From an uncultured Erysipelotrichaceae bacterium (lineage in GTDB: Bacteria; Bacillota_I; Bacilli_A; Erysipelotrichales; Erysipelotrichaceae), in contig CANOSP010000008.1 in NCBI GenBank assembly GCA_947569705.1, forward strand, positions 1 to 64,000: a stretch of 64,000 nucleotides of DNA, given 5' to 3'. The notes beneath the pieces are model-generated. The model worked only from the letters and a program-made list of their open reading frames with translations, was not told the origin of the DNA and ran no database searches. Position numbers and translations under genes: made by a program. Positions 17,662 through 28,041 of the stretch are shown in pieces (positions within the stretch are counted from its first letter, which is position 1; every line of letters begins with the position of its first letter).

Positions 17662-19995
17662 GTGTATCAGATCAAAATGTCAGTAAAAGCACTCGCTGAA
17701 TTTCTGTATCAGCAGGGTGACTTGGGTGTCAGCTTTTTAAGTCCCGAAAGAGCAAATATCGGATCACGGATTCATCGCAAGCTGCAGAAGCAAGGCGGCG
17801 AGCATTATCAAAGCGAGGTGTTTTTGAAGGAAGAAACAATCATCGATGATCTATGCTTTATAATTGACGGCAGAGCAGACGGTATTATTGAAAGTGAAAC
17901 AGGAATCATTCTTGACGAGATTAAAAGTGTCAGCTGTAATTTTGAAGAAATTCATGAAGATATGAATCAGGCTCACTGGGCGCAGGCATACGGCTATGCA
18001 TATATTTACGCGAAACAACAGAATTTAGCTTCCGTTACGGTGCAGCTTACTTATTATCAAATTGATATTGATCAGATCAAACAATTTCATCATGAGATGA
18101 CATTTGCACAGCTTGAAGCCTTTTATATGGAAATGCTGAAAGCTTATACGGTATGGGCAAAGCGCTCACGTGATTTTCAACAGCTGCGAGATCAGAGCAT
18201 ACATGATTTATCATTTCCGTTTGCGAACTATCGCGAAGGACAGCGTGAGCTTGCCGTGGCAGTGTACAAAACCATTTTAGATGAAGATATTTTGTTCGCC
18301 CAAGCACCTACGGGTATCGGAAAAACCATCTCGACATTATTTCCTGCCGTAAAAGCAATCGGTGAACATAAAACCGAGCGCATTTTTTATCTTTGTGCCA
18401 AAAACATCACCGCAGCAGTCGCTCAGGACAGTATTCACCTCATGCATGAGCAAGGCCTGCATATCCGTTGTGTTTCGATTGTCGCAAAAGATAAGATGTG
18501 TATGCTGGAAGAGCGAAACTGTGATCCGAAGGTTTGCCCGTATGCAAAAGGATATTATAATAAGGTTAAAGATGCATTAGCGGATTTGTTGGATCATCAT
18601 GAAGCGATGAATCGTGAAATATTTCAACGCTATGCACAAGCCTATGAAGTCTGTCCGTTTGAACTGTCATTAGATGCTTCTCTTTACAGTGATATTATTA
18701 TTTGTGACTATAATTATGTATTTGATCCTCGTGTTTATTTAAAACGCTTTTTCACCGAAAAAAATGATTGTGTCTTTTTAATTGATGAAGCACACAATAT
18801 GGTAGAACGCGCACGCTCTATGTATTCCGCAGTACTGTCACAATCACTGTTTCAAAAGCTGTTGAAGCTGATTGATAAAGATGCCAAAAAGCTTAGAAAA
18901 ATAATTCGTGAAATCATTCGCTTTTTTAAGGACAAGGAAAGCCAGTTCGAGTTCTCTGCATTTACGGCTTCCAAGGAACCTTATGAAAGCTTGTCGGTAC
19001 TGTTAAATAAATTTCAAAACGAAGCAGATCGCTATTTACAAAAGGAACATGAAGACAGTGAAGAAGTGAAAACAATATATTTTGAAGTATTGGCTTATTT
19101 ACGCATCGCCGATTTTTATGATGATCATTTTATTACGTGGATGAGAAAAGAACCGCATGATCTGATCGTCAAGCAATTCTGCATGAATCCGAATCGCGTC
19201 ATAACGCAAATGTTAAAAATGGGAAAGGCAGCCGTATTCTTTTCGGCGACGCTGACACCGATTCGCTATTATACCGATTTATTATTGGATCAGGAATGTC
19301 AAAAAAAGCTGGCGTTGCCTTCCCCCTTTGATCCGAGAAAAGCTAAACTGCTCATTCATCGGGGAATTAATACCCGCTATAAAATGCGTGAAGCCGGGAT
19401 CGTTCCGATCTGCCGTGCCGTCGCTGCCGTCGCAGCCGCAAAGCAAGGCAACTATCTCGTCTATTTCCCCAGCTATACTTATTTAAAGCAAGTCGCAGAT
19501 CAATTTCAAAAGCTGTATCCTGATTTTCATGTCATATTACAGGAAAGCGATATGGATCGAGAAGCCCATCAAGCATTTTTGGCACACTTTCAAAAACAGA
19601 GTGATACGCTGATCGGTTTTTGTGTCCTCGGCGGTATGTTTGCGGAAGGAATAGATTTTAAAGGAGAACAATTGATCGGCGTAATTGTCGTTTCAGTCGG
19701 TTTACCGCAAATCAACGAGGAAACCGATTTGATAAAAACATATTTTGATGAGATCGATCAAAAAGGTTTTGCCTATGCGTATCAATATCCGGGAATGAAT
19801 AAAGTATTACAGGCTGCCGGACGATTGATTCGAGATGATGCGGACTGCGGTGTGATTGTCCTGCTTGATGAACGCTATGCCTCTGCCGCTTATCGCCCTT
19901 TATTTCCGGCACATATGCGTCATTATGAAATCATTCATCATGCGCATGAGCTGGAAACACACTTAAAACAGTTCTGGAAGGAGCGCTCGGAATGA
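17662..19995 (+). CDS. PD-(D/E)XK nuclease-XPD/DinG-like helicase fusion
   Basis: A 777-residue DNA helicase of the XPD/DinG type with a Cas4/RecB-like nuclease domain at the front. Nuclease residues: Asp near 69, the pair D85-E86 with K88 (LDEIKS), and a Q-to-Y helix (QAY near 108-110). Helicase residues: Walker A APTGIGKT (215-222), and DEAH near 373. Cysteines at about 280, 287, 292 and near 330 are spaced like the iron-sulfur cluster ligands of XPD. Translation starts at GTG 17662 with GAGGTG 5-6 bases upstream. The ATGA overlap with the next gene means co-translation. A DNA repair or recombination role is inferred from family. Confidence 0.9.
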   Translation: MYQIKMSVKALAEFLYQQGDLGVSFLSPERANIGSRIHRKLQKQGGEHYQSEVFLKEETIIDDLCFIIDGRADGIIESETGIILDEIKSVSCNFEEIHEDMNQAHWAQAYGYAYIYAKQQNLASVTVQLTYYQIDIDQIKQFHHEMTFAQLEAFYMEMLKAYTVWAKRSRDFQQLRDQSIHDLSFPFANYREGQRELAVAVYKTILDEDILFAQAPTGIGKTISTLFPAVKAIGEHKTERIFYLCAKNITAAVAQDSIHLMHEQGLHIRCVSIVAKDKMCMLEERNCDPKVCPYAKGYYNKVKDALADLLDHHEAMNREIFQRYAQAYEVCPFELSLDASLYSDIIICDYNYVFDPRVYLKRFFTEKNDCVFLIDEAHNMVERARSMYSAVLSQSLFQKLLKLIDKDAKKLRKIIREIIRFFKDKESQFEFSAFTASKEPYESLSVLLNKFQNEADRYLQKEHEDSEEVKTIYFEVLAYLRIADFYDDHFITWMRKEPHDLIVKQFCMNPNRVITQMLKMGKAAVFFSATLTPIRYYTDLLLDQECQKKLALPSPFDPRKAKLLIHRGINTRYKMREAGIVPICRAVAAVAAAKQGNYLVYFPSYTYLKQVADQFQKLYPDFHVILQESDMDREAHQAFLAHFQKQSDTLIGFCVLGGMFAEGIDFKGEQLIGVIVVSVGLPQINEETDLIKTYFDEIDQKGFAYAYQYPGMNKVLQAAGRLIRDDADCGVIVLLDERYASAAYRPLFPAHMRHYEIIHHAHELETHLKQFWKERSE

Positions 19996-20765
19996 AAAAG
20001 CCGTGGAAGTACAGTCATATCATCTTAATCGGTATCGCAATCACTGCGATTGCCTATTGGCAGCTTCTGTCGATGCGTTACGGTACACTTACCTTTTTAA
20101 ATCTCTTTTTATACGGCGGACTCTTATTAGGCACAGCTATTCTTCTGTTACATTATTTTCAAATAAATATTTCTGATTATATGCCTAAAAAGCTTCTGCA
20201 TCTGTTTCAAATAATCTGTATCTTGTTCATCAGTGTATTTATGCTTGTCGAAGTCAGTATTCTGTACAACGGATATTATGAAACAAGTGAACAGGGAGAC
20301 ACAGTACTGGTACTGGGTGCCGGCTTAGTTCACGGTAATCAGCTTTCCTTAAGCTTATTATATCGTTTACAGCGTGCTTATGCGGAATATCAAAAAAATC
20401 CGAATGTTATGATTGTTGTATCGGGCGGACAAGGAAGTGATGAAACGATTTCGGAAGCCGAAGCGATGAAACAATGGCTGATTGATCAAAATGTAAAAGA
20501 GTCGCATATTTTAGTAGAAAACCGCTCACGCAACACCTCTGAAAACTTCCGATATTCCATGGAAATAATGAACAAGCACGGAATTACATCGAAGCATATT
20601 TCGTTAGTCACCAATCGTTTTCATATGAAAAGAGCCGTTTATCTCGGTGAATTAAACGGCTTTACAATTTCTCCGAAACCGGCTGATGATTTAGCGTATG
20701 CACAGCTTTGCTTTTATACAAGAGAATTTTTCGGTCTTGTCAGAGCATATCTCTTTCATTATTAA
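19992..20765 (+). CDS. DUF218 (YdcF/SanA-type) membrane protein
   Basis: A 257-residue protein with three N-terminal membrane helices (about 8-28, 35-55, 68-90), then a DUF218 domain. The domain shows VLGAGL (about 109), VVSGGQG (about 142), SEAEAM and NRSRNTSEN (about 178), the usual conserved blocks of the YdcF/SanA family. These proteins are linked to envelope maintenance, but the reaction is unknown. It overlaps the helicase stop by 4 bases. Its own stop overlaps the stop codon of the convergent HAD gene, leaving no room for a separate terminator. Confidence 0.85.
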   Translation: MKKPWKYSHIILIGIAITAIAYWQLLSMRYGTLTFLNLFLYGGLLLGTAILLLHYFQINISDYMPKKLLHLFQIICILFISVFMLVEVSILYNGYYETSEQGDTVLVLGAGLVHGNQLSLSLLYRLQRAYAEYQKNPNVMIVVSGGQGSDETISEAEAMKQWLIDQNVKESHILVENRSRNTSENFRYSMEIMNKHGITSKHISLVTNRFHMKRAVYLGELNGFTISPKPADDLAYAQLCFYTREFFGLVRAYLFHY

Positions 20766-21406
20766 GTAATCATATTTTTTACTTCACCAATGTGATCAAC
20801 AACGATCGCATTGGTTTTTTGTAAGCGTTCTTTGTGTTCATGACCGTTCGCAATTAAAATGCACGATGCATTTACGGCTTGTGCAACCTCATAATCATGT
20901 ACACTGTCGCCGATAAATATGAAATCCTTTGATGAAGCAGCGTGCTTTTTCATATAGTTTAACGCCAATTCTGCCTTAGAGTACGCATGAATATTATCCA
21001 ACGCTAAGATTTGTTCAAACATATCACAAATAGAAAACTGCTTCAGTTGATTCATCAAATAAGCTTCCTTAGAGGCTGATAATAAAATTTGCCGAACCCC
21101 CTTATCATGAAAGTATTGCAGAGATTCCTGTGCATGTTCATATAAGGAACATGCCAAGCTTCTAGGCTGATAGTATTCCATATATTCTATTGCCAACTCA
21201 TCAAATGAGCATTTGGTAAAGTCAAAGCCGATGGCTTGATAATAATCTATAATCGGAAAACGAAATACCTTTTGATAAGCTTCTTTATTTGACAGTCGAG
21301 GTAAATGCTGCAGCGTTAATAAATAATTAATGCTTTCTACACATAAATCTACATCATTAAATAAGGTTCCGTTCCAATCCCATACAATTTGTTTATTCAT
21401 TTTCAT
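20762..21406 (-). CDS. HAD-superfamily phosphatase (Gph-like)
   Basis: A 214-residue HAD hydrolase of the phosphoglycolate-phosphatase/pyrophosphatase type. Motif I is WDWNGTL, in which the nucleophile Asp precedes W-N; motif II is LLSASK (about 108), Lys of motif III is near 138-142, and motif IV is FIGDSVHD (about 163). The helical cap lies between about 20 and 85. The ATG at 21406 follows an AAGAGAG sequence; an upstream TTG is possible. It converges on the DUF218 gene with a 4-base overlap at the stop codons. Substrate unknown. Confidence 0.88.
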   Translation of the reverse strand: MKMNKQIVWDWNGTLFNDVDLCVESINYLLTLQHLPRLSNKEAYQKVFRFPIIDYYQAIGFDFTKCSFDELAIEYMEYYQPRSLACSLYEHAQESLQYFHDKGVRQILLSASKEAYLMNQLKQFSICDMFEQILALDNIHAYSKAELALNYMKKHAASSKDFIFIGDSVHDYEVAQAVNASCILIANGHEHKERLQKTNAIVVDHIGEVKNMIT

Positions 21407-21460
21407 CAACTCTCTTGAGTTGATTATAACATAGAATTAAATTCTTATGAATTATTTTTA

Positions 21461-21493
21461 AAAGAAAAGAGGCTCGGCATTTGCCTTACCTCT
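21461..21493 (-). terminator. Terminator of the GH20 gene
   Basis: AGAGG...GGCA arms pair around a small internal loop (21468-21479 with 21482-21493) and are followed by a T-rich run on the minus strand, 13 bases past the stop codon. Confidence 0.65.
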
Positions 21494-21506
21494 ATCTTAC
21501 AAATAC

Positions 21507-24500
21507 TTATTTTGTTTCTTGTGTACGCTTCTTATAAGCGACTAATGCAACAATTCCTGCACAAACTGTAATCCATGCATAACCTGCAAACATTGTATTG
21601 TCACCTGTATTCGGTGTTCCTGCCGGTTTTTCAACCGGTTTTAATGTTTGTGTATTGTCCGAAGGCTGATTCGGTTGAATCGGCTTATTCGGATAAATCG
21701 GATTAATCGGCTTGATCGGTTTACTTGGATCTGTTGGCTTATTAGGCTGATCCGGTTTGTTTGGATTATCGATTGTATCATTGTATTGTACTAATGCATA
21801 AACACTTAAATGATCAGTATAGAATATAATCGCATTTCCGTTTGTTCCAAACGCCATTTTATTCATTGTTCCGTCATCACTAATGTGATATAAAGCTAAC
21901 TTCTTCACATCATAACCATCCGGAATATTCATATAAATGGTAATTGTACCGTTTGGCTGTACAACCTTACCGTTTAACAACAGCTTAATATCGAATGCCG
22001 TATAGATACCGTCGATTGCATTCAATGTATTTTTGATCGCTTCACTGATGTTCTTAGCTTCTTCTACCTCTACAACCTGTAAAACGGTATTTGGATCAAG
22101 TACACCGGCAGGAGCAGTCACGCTTACACCCTTTTCAGGTGCTTCCAAGACAACATCATCTTTTACCGGCGGCTGAGCAGCTTCTTTTAAGTCAGCAATT
22201 GCTTGTTTTAAGTTCTTAACAGCCTCATCCACTTGTTTTTGAGTCGCTTTGTTGTTTTTCAATACAGCCTCTGCAGCCGCAATTTGATTTTTCAGATTTT
22301 TCACTGACGCAGCTGTATATTTGCTTGTATCGATTGCTTTTGCGCTGTTCAACAATGTTGTTAATTCTTTTTTATCTACTTGCACTTCTGAAACTTTTAC
22401 TAAGCCATCCACTGCTTCCTGCAGTTTTTCAACGATAATATCAACTGTTTCCTGAAGCGCTCCGTCATCAGCGTTGATGTCATTTGCTTCATTTAACAAA
22501 TCGTTCAATATCGCCCAAGATTCTGCTGTATAATCCATTTCCTTTAAGGATTGGATTTTATCAAGAATATCATTTAAGGCAGATTTATTTGCCGGATATT
22601 CCAATGAAGTAATCGCTTTTGTAAGTTCGCGCTTCATAACCTCAACATCATTCGCAACCGGCTTTGCTTGTCCGGCCAATGCTTTCGCTTCGGCAATTTT
22701 ATCTTGAAGTGCTTGCCAAGAGCTTGTACTGAAGCCATTATCGGTAATCGCTTCTGCCTTTTGAATCAATGCATTGAGTCCGGCAATATCAGCTTCTGCA
22801 TCCGCATTATATAACATAATTTCAGCCGCAGAACCATTACCGTTTACGCCTCTTTTAATTACAAAGCGTACATGCTTCGTATTCACCTTTTCAAATTCGA
22901 TTTCTTTCTGATCGCTGTTTTGAGGTAAAGTTCCGGTTTTTACGGTACGATAATTTTGACCGTCATCACTGACTTGAATCTCATATTGTAACGGCATACC
23001 GTTAACACCGGTAGAACGCGGTACATAGCTTAAGCCGTCTACATTTGCTTTTGTCGCTAATTCAAAATTAATCCAATGATCACCTGTAGTAATACCCCAA
23101 TCAGTATGCCACATTGTATTCGGATCACCGTCAATCGCTTTTTCAGGTGCTGAACTTCCATCCTGATGAGAAGAAGCGGTTGCTCTCAATGTAGAGGAAT
23201 CAATATAGTTTGCATTTTTGAATTCCTTCAACTCTAAATTCTTTAAAGCCAGCTGCAATAATCTTGCATAGTTGTCAACTGTTGCCTGCATAGAAACCGG
23301 CAGATCTTCACGAATGCTGTCTACAACCGTTTCAAGATTTAATACAGATGCTTCGGTAAAGATAGAAGTATCCTCAGGAATTAATGCAAGATATTTATTC
23401 ACTTCTGTATAATCAGCTTTTTCATAGTCTAATGAAGCTAATTTTTCTTTAATAGCTGTTGCTAAATTTTCAATTGCTGCTGCATCCGGTGCATATTCCT
23501 TCAACAATGTGTTTGCCTGCTCGATTAACTGCTGCAGATCAGCATCATCACTGTCGATCGCACTTGCATCAGCCAATACAAGATCCAAGCTTATCGTTGA
23601 ATTAAAGCTGTCATTGGAGCCGATGCGTACATCATCTATATAACCGACAAAAGCATGTTCTTTACTTCCGATTCTTGCCATCGGGAACATAGCGGTTGCC
23701 AATAACGGTCTTCCTTCAGTTTTCTCACCGTCTCCGATTGTATCCATTTTAGTACCGTTCACAAATAAGTCAATTTGATTATGACGATTCTTAAATTCTA
23801 ATTCTACCCATTCATTTACCGGTAATTTGTAATTAAATGAATAATCTCTGTTTTCTCTTGTGAAACCAACCTTACCGGTTTCTTTCTGTACTGCTTTGAA
23901 AGTACCGTAGTCACTTTCAAACAGAATTTGCTCATCATTGCTTACTTTGGTACGTTTTACTTTCACACGTAAGTCATTGTTCAAGCCGACTGTTGTAAGC
24001 GGCGTATTCACATAGCTTTCGTTACCGTTCAGTTTCAATGCGCTTCTTCCGTCAACTTCTTCAATATCCGCATTTACACCTGCAGTTAAATCATAAGCAT
24101 TTCCGGAAACATCGCTCATATCATCCATCGGATAATGTGCAATTGCATCCTGCTTTGTTTCTGTTTCGTAACCGAAGTTTGTATTAGGACCGTCTCCGAG
24201 CTGACCGGCTGTTGATTTAGCCTGTGCTAAAGTTTTATCGCCCTTGCCCCAAAGTTTTGCGCCGAACAGTGCTGTTGCCGTATTAATACGATCATAAACA
24301 TCATATTCGGAAATACCGTTTTCTAAGTAATCGGTCATATCATTCCATACCGCGAACGCACCGCCGATCATTTTTTCATCACCGGCAGGAATATAATTAC
24401 CGCCGATTTGGTTGATTTTCTTGTCATACAGTGTAGTTTCATTCAAATAATCGTAGTAGTATCCGGCATTTGGAACAATATAGTAATCACCGTCATTACA

Positions 24501-27290
24501 GTTAATCAAATCGAAGCCGAGATCATACATTTCCTTCATATCGGCCCATCCGCCGTTCCAAAGATTCATCTCTACGCCTTCACCGCGTACTTCAACATCG
24601 CCTTTGATAGAAGTTAAGCTTCCCCAAATACGTGCTTGACGCCCGCTGTCAGAAACGAATTTTAACATATCATTCGCAAAACGACGATATGCGTTACTGT
24701 TTGCCGTATACTCATCAGCTCCGACTTGAATTGTTGTCTCGCTGTCAAATACAGGATTGCTTCCGTCCATATACTCGCTGAAGATACTTTGTACAAATTC
24801 TAAGCTTTCTGCATATTTTGTAGTTAAATTCAAATGGTCATTTTCTCTGCCATTTAAACCATGACGTAAATCAGGTCTAACTTTTGTTAATGCCAAAGAA
24901 TGCGCCGGAGTATCAATTTCCGGAACGATATTTACACCGTAAATACGTGATTCTTTAATTAAATTACGGAATTCATCCTTTGTATAGAATACATCGGTAC
25001 TTGTTAAATCAGCTTTATTCAAACCGTTGTTTCCGCCTGCTTTGATATTGGATTCCAAACGGAACGCAGAATAAGCCTTCATAATCTTATCCTCTGTCTT
25101 CAGGTTTTCCAAAGGAATTAGATTATCATTCAAGTGAATCTGGAAATCGTTCATCTTATACCAAGACATCATTTGTACAACTTGTTCTAAATAATCCATT
25201 GTAAATGTCTTTCTTCCGACATCAAGAATAAAACCGCGCACTTTATATAACGGATAATCTCTTGTAATACCGCAAGGGATATTACCGGTTTGTTTGATGC
25301 TTTGCAGAATTGTTCTTGTTGCCCAGAAAGCACCGGTTGTTGTTTCAGCTTCAACCGTAACCTTATCACTAATATCCATTAAATAGCCTTCATCTTGTAA
25401 ACCCTTGGATTTATCTGCAGTTAAGGAAAGCAGGATCTCACCGGCATTTGCGTTGCTGCCCTTCGCAACACTCATCGTTTTTCCGGTAATTTCTTTATAA
25501 TCATTAGCTAATGCCTCTGCCGTTGCCTTTAACGCATCGTTCGTATAAACAACCTTTGCGTTTGCCGCAACAGTGAAGAAACCGCTCTTTCCTTTCCACT
25601 CCTGAAGCTCAGGAAGGATATTCGGAGCTGCATTATCTGAAGCACCTACGGAATTAGTACCCGGAATTGTAACCGCGATTTCTTTAAAGATATATTCACC
25701 GGTTTCATCATTTATGACTTTAAATGATGCAGTAACTTCCTTATCGACAAGCGGCTTATAAATATTCAGTTCACTGTCTACGATCTGTTCTAAATCAGTA
25801 CCATTGTATGTAACTGTAAATCCGTTTTCATTCGGTAAATTAACAGATAATTTTTTATCACCTGCTGCCGGTGTATCAATTGTAATCGCATTGGCAACAT
25901 CATCGATACCGGCTTTGATTTCGCCGCCGTAAATTTCAATTTCATAAAGTGAAACTGTGCCGTAATTAATTTCAGAGTCAGGATCCTGACTGTCAAATGA
26001 CTCAATATACAAACGTACATAACGAGCTTGCTTAACTGTATCTAAAATGATTTTTTCAGTTTTATTGACCGGTCGTTTGTCAAATGTTTTTACTGTTGTC
26101 CAATCACTGTCAGCAACCGGAGTACTTAACGTATCGGCAATCTGAAGCTGATATTTTGTAGCTTTACGATTTTCCCAAAACAGCTTGATTGTCTTTACAT
26201 CCTGCACTTTGCCTAAATCAACATAGATCCATGGCGTAGCATCACCCAGATTGCTTCCCCAGCGGGAGCCGTGACTAGAAGTATCACCGTCAACTGCTAA
26301 TTCCGGTCTTACGCTTGCTGCTTCTTGAGAGCTTGCAGCGACATCTTGATTCAACGCGATATTTTCCATCGGATCCTGTGGTAAATCGATTTCATTAAAA
26401 ATTTTGAATTCATTACAGGAAACATTCGGATAAGCTGAAACTGCCGTAACCTCCAGTTTTACATACCGCCCTGTTACATCCTCAACCTTAACGATCGAGC
26501 GTTGTTTGGTATTTCCTGTAATCTCTGCTACCGGATCGCCCCATGTATCTTTACTGTCGGATACATAAATTTTATAATCCTTTGCGTATTCCGTAGTATT
26601 TTGCCACAGCATCTCGAATTTATTCATTGTCTTGCTTTCGCCGAGATCAACATAAATCCATTGCGGAACATCACCCTCTGCCGACCATCTGGTAGTTTCA
26701 TCACCATCTGTTATGTGAGATGCAGGCATTGTAGAGTAGTCTTTGCTTGCAGTAGCTGTTTTACCTAGCGCAAGATTTTCCTTTGATGAAATCTTAGGAT
26801 CATTGAAAATCTTGAATTCATAACAAGAAACACTGTCATAGCCATACATCTTCGTAACTTCTAATTTGACGTAACGTCCGCTGACACTTGCTTCCGTTGC
26901 CGCAGTCACAGTTTGACCGCTGCTGTCAGTTACCGCAACAACCGGGGTTCCCCAGTCACTTGTATCATCACTGACATAAATGTTGTATGAGGAAGCATAA
27001 ACCGAACCGCTTTCCCATTTCATTTCAAACTTATTCATTGTCTTGCTTTCGCCGAGATCAACATAAGCCCATTGAGTAGGTCCCATTTCCGAAGACCAAC
27101 GAGTTTCTTCATTGCCGTCCGTTAAATTGGATGCAGGCATAGTAGAATACTGGTTGCTCGCGGTAACGGGTTTACCCTCTGCAAGATTGTCCGTCGCAGC
27201 TTTTACATTTGCTTGAAATCCGTTAAATACGCCGGTAAAGCATAATGCAAAGGCTAACAGACTTTTACTGAATCTTTGCCAACCCTTCAT
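21507..27290 (-). CDS. Giant cell-wall GH20 beta-N-acetylhexosaminidase
   Basis: A 1927-residue secreted, probably wall-anchored enzyme acting on terminal GlcNAc/GalNAc-type residues. Order: signal peptide (1-31); three F5/8C (CBM32-like) modules (about 35-163, 172-298, 305-455); a linker beta domain (460-545); GH20b domain (555-680); GH20 barrel (680-1015) with catalytic pair D859-E860 in VGADEY; a LamG-like module (1048-1235); FIVAR segment (1240-1390); a fourth F5/8C module (1395-1535); further FIVAR repeats (1535-1760); a beta domain; a Pro/Lys/Asn-rich linker; sorting motif TPNTGD (1892-1897), membrane helix, basic tail. AAGGAGG lies 7-8 bases upstream of the ATG. Its anchor and promoter region match those of the GH84 gene. 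Substrate could be mucin or host glycans; lacto-N-biosidase activity is possible because GH20 includes it. Confidence 0.9.
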   Translation of the reverse strand: MKGWQRFSKSLLAFALCFTGVFNGFQANVKAATDNLAEGKPVTASNQYSTMPASNLTDGNEETRWSSEMGPTQWAYVDLGESKTMNKFEMKWESGSVYASSYNIYVSDDTSDWGTPVVAVTDSSGQTVTAATEASVSGRYVKLEVTKMYGYDSVSCYEFKIFNDPKISSKENLALGKTATASKDYSTMPASHITDGDETTRWSAEGDVPQWIYVDLGESKTMNKFEMLWQNTTEYAKDYKIYVSDSKDTWGDPVAEITGNTKQRSIVKVEDVTGRYVKLEVTAVSAYPNVSCNEFKIFNEIDLPQDPMENIALNQDVAASSQEAASVRPELAVDGDTSSHGSRWGSNLGDATPWIYVDLGKVQDVKTIKLFWENRKATKYQLQIADTLSTPVADSDWTTVKTFDKRPVNKTEKIILDTVKQARYVRLYIESFDSQDPDSEINYGTVSLYEIEIYGGEIKAGIDDVANAITIDTPAAGDKKLSVNLPNENGFTVTYNGTDLEQIVDSELNIYKPLVDKEVTASFKVINDETGEYIFKEIAVTIPGTNSVGASDNAAPNILPELQEWKGKSGFFTVAANAKVVYTNDALKATAEALANDYKEITGKTMSVAKGSNANAGEILLSLTADKSKGLQDEGYLMDISDKVTVEAETTTGAFWATRTILQSIKQTGNIPCGITRDYPLYKVRGFILDVGRKTFTMDYLEQVVQMMSWYKMNDFQIHLNDNLIPLENLKTEDKIMKAYSAFRLESNIKAGGNNGLNKADLTSTDVFYTKDEFRNLIKESRIYGVNIVPEIDTPAHSLALTKVRPDLRHGLNGRENDHLNLTTKYAESLEFVQSIFSEYMDGSNPVFDSETTIQVGADEYTANSNAYRRFANDMLKFVSDSGRQARIWGSLTSIKGDVEVRGEGVEMNLWNGGWADMKEMYDLGFDLINCNDGDYYIVPNAGYYYDYLNETTLYDKKINQIGGNYIPAGDEKMIGGAFAVWNDMTDYLENGISEYDVYDRINTATALFGAKLWGKGDKTLAQAKSTAGQLGDGPNTNFGYETETKQDAIAHYPMDDMSDVSGNAYDLTAGVNADIEEVDGRSALKLNGNESYVNTPLTTVGLNNDLRVKVKRTKVSNDEQILFESDYGTFKAVQKETGKVGFTRENRDYSFNYKLPVNEWVELEFKNRHNQIDLFVNGTKMDTIGDGEKTEGRPLLATAMFPMARIGSKEHAFVGYIDDVRIGSNDSFNSTISLDLVLADASAIDSDDADLQQLIEQANTLLKEYAPDAAAIENLATAIKEKLASLDYEKADYTEVNKYLALIPEDTSIFTEASVLNLETVVDSIREDLPVSMQATVDNYARLLQLALKNLELKEFKNANYIDSSTLRATASSHQDGSSAPEKAIDGDPNTMWHTDWGITTGDHWINFELATKANVDGLSYVPRSTGVNGMPLQYEIQVSDDGQNYRTVKTGTLPQNSDQKEIEFEKVNTKHVRFVIKRGVNGNGSAAEIMLYNADAEADIAGLNALIQKAEAITDNGFSTSSWQALQDKIAEAKALAGQAKPVANDVEVMKRELTKAITSLEYPANKSALNDILDKIQSLKEMDYTAESWAILNDLLNEANDINADDGALQETVDIIVEKLQEAVDGLVKVSEVQVDKKELTTLLNSAKAIDTSKYTAASVKNLKNQIAAAEAVLKNNKATQKQVDEAVKNLKQAIADLKEAAQPPVKDDVVLEAPEKGVSVTAPAGVLDPNTVLQVVEVEEAKNISEAIKNTLNAIDGIYTAFDIKLLLNGKVVQPNGTITIYMNIPDGYDVKKLALYHISDDGTMNKMAFGTNGNAIIFYTDHLSVYALVQYNDTIDNPNKPDQPNKPTDPSKPIKPINPIYPNKPIQPNQPSDNTQTLKPVEKPAGTPNTGDNTMFAGYAWITVCAGIVALVAYKKRTQETK

Positions 27291-27333
27291 ATCTTATCCT
27301 CCTTATATTCTATTTAATTATATATCAATTTAG

Positions 27334-27351
27334 TTATAACAATTTTGCACT
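27334..27351 (-). promoter_or_regulatory. Promoter-proximal motif shared with GH84 gene
   Basis: On the minus strand AGTGCAAAATTGTTATAA lies 40-60 bases before the GH20 start. TTTACA stands 16 bases before the TATAAC -10. The same AGTGCAA...GTTATAA arrangement precedes the GH84 gene (37941-37960). Confidence 0.5.
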
Positions 27352-27440
27352 TTTTGTAAAATTATTGCCCTTCGAAATAAGGTTATACTTGGAAGAAAAC
27401 GATTGATCGCAAAGATTATGAAAACAGCTTTTATAAATGT

Positions 27441-27463
27441 AAAAAAAGCCGGCTTATGCCGAC
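27441..27463 (-). terminator. Terminator of the rubrerythrin operon
   Basis: GCCGGC and GCCGAC (27448-27463, one G-T pair) form a 6-bp stem with a 4-base loop, followed by seven T residues on the minus strand. Confidence 0.85.
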
Positions 27464-27492
27464 TTTTACTAAAAGATTCAATAAAGTGCTGA

Positions 27493-28029
27493 TTAATAAT
27501 TCTCTTCCTGAATCGCAAAATAGCTTTGTGCATGATCACAAACAGGACATACCTCAGGTGCTTCTTTTCCGGTATGCAAATGACCGCAGTTTAAGCATTC
27601 CCAAACGGTTTCTTCAGCTTTCTCAAAAACAGAGCCGTCTTCGATATTTGATAATAAAGCCGCATAACGCTTTTCATGTGCTGCTTCAATCTTCGCAACG
27701 CCTTCCATAGTTTCGGCAATATCATCGAAGCCTTCTTCTCTTGCTTCCTTCGCCATGCGTGCATACATATCGGTCCATTCAAAGTTTTCACCGGCTGCCG
27801 CATCCTTTAAATTTTCTACTGTTGTAGGAACTCCGTCATGCAGAAGCTTGAACCATAATTTCGCATGCTCTTTTTCATTATCGGCAGTCTTTTGGAAAAT
27901 ATCCGCAATCTGCACATATCCTTCTTTTTTAGCTTTTGAAGCATAAAACGTATACTTGTTTCTTGCCTGAGATTCGCCGGCAAAAGCTTCCATTAAATTT
28001 TTTTCAGTCTTTGTTCCTTTTAAATTCAT
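27493..28029 (-). CDS. rbr: Rubrerythrin
   Basis: A 178-residue diiron peroxidase that reduces hydrogen peroxide in anaerobes. The N-terminal ferritin-like four-helix domain (about 1-135) has the ligand motifs ESQARNKY (about 19), EKEH (about 52) and EAAHEKRY (about 114). The C-terminal rubredoxin-like domain has two Cys pairs, CLNC (about 144) and CPVC (about 161). It starts 12 bases after the upstream rubredoxin-like gene, so electrons may come from that partner. A GGAGGA ribosome binding site is present. Normal family length. Confidence 0.95.
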   Translation of the reverse strand: MNLKGTKTEKNLMEAFAGESQARNKYTFYASKAKKEGYVQIADIFQKTADNEKEHAKLWFKLLHDGVPTTVENLKDAAAGENFEWTDMYARMAKEAREEGFDDIAETMEGVAKIEAAHEKRYAALLSNIEDGSVFEKAEETVWECLNCGHLHTGKEAPEVCPVCDHAQSYFAIQEENY

Positions 28030-28041
28030 GATGTTCTCCTC

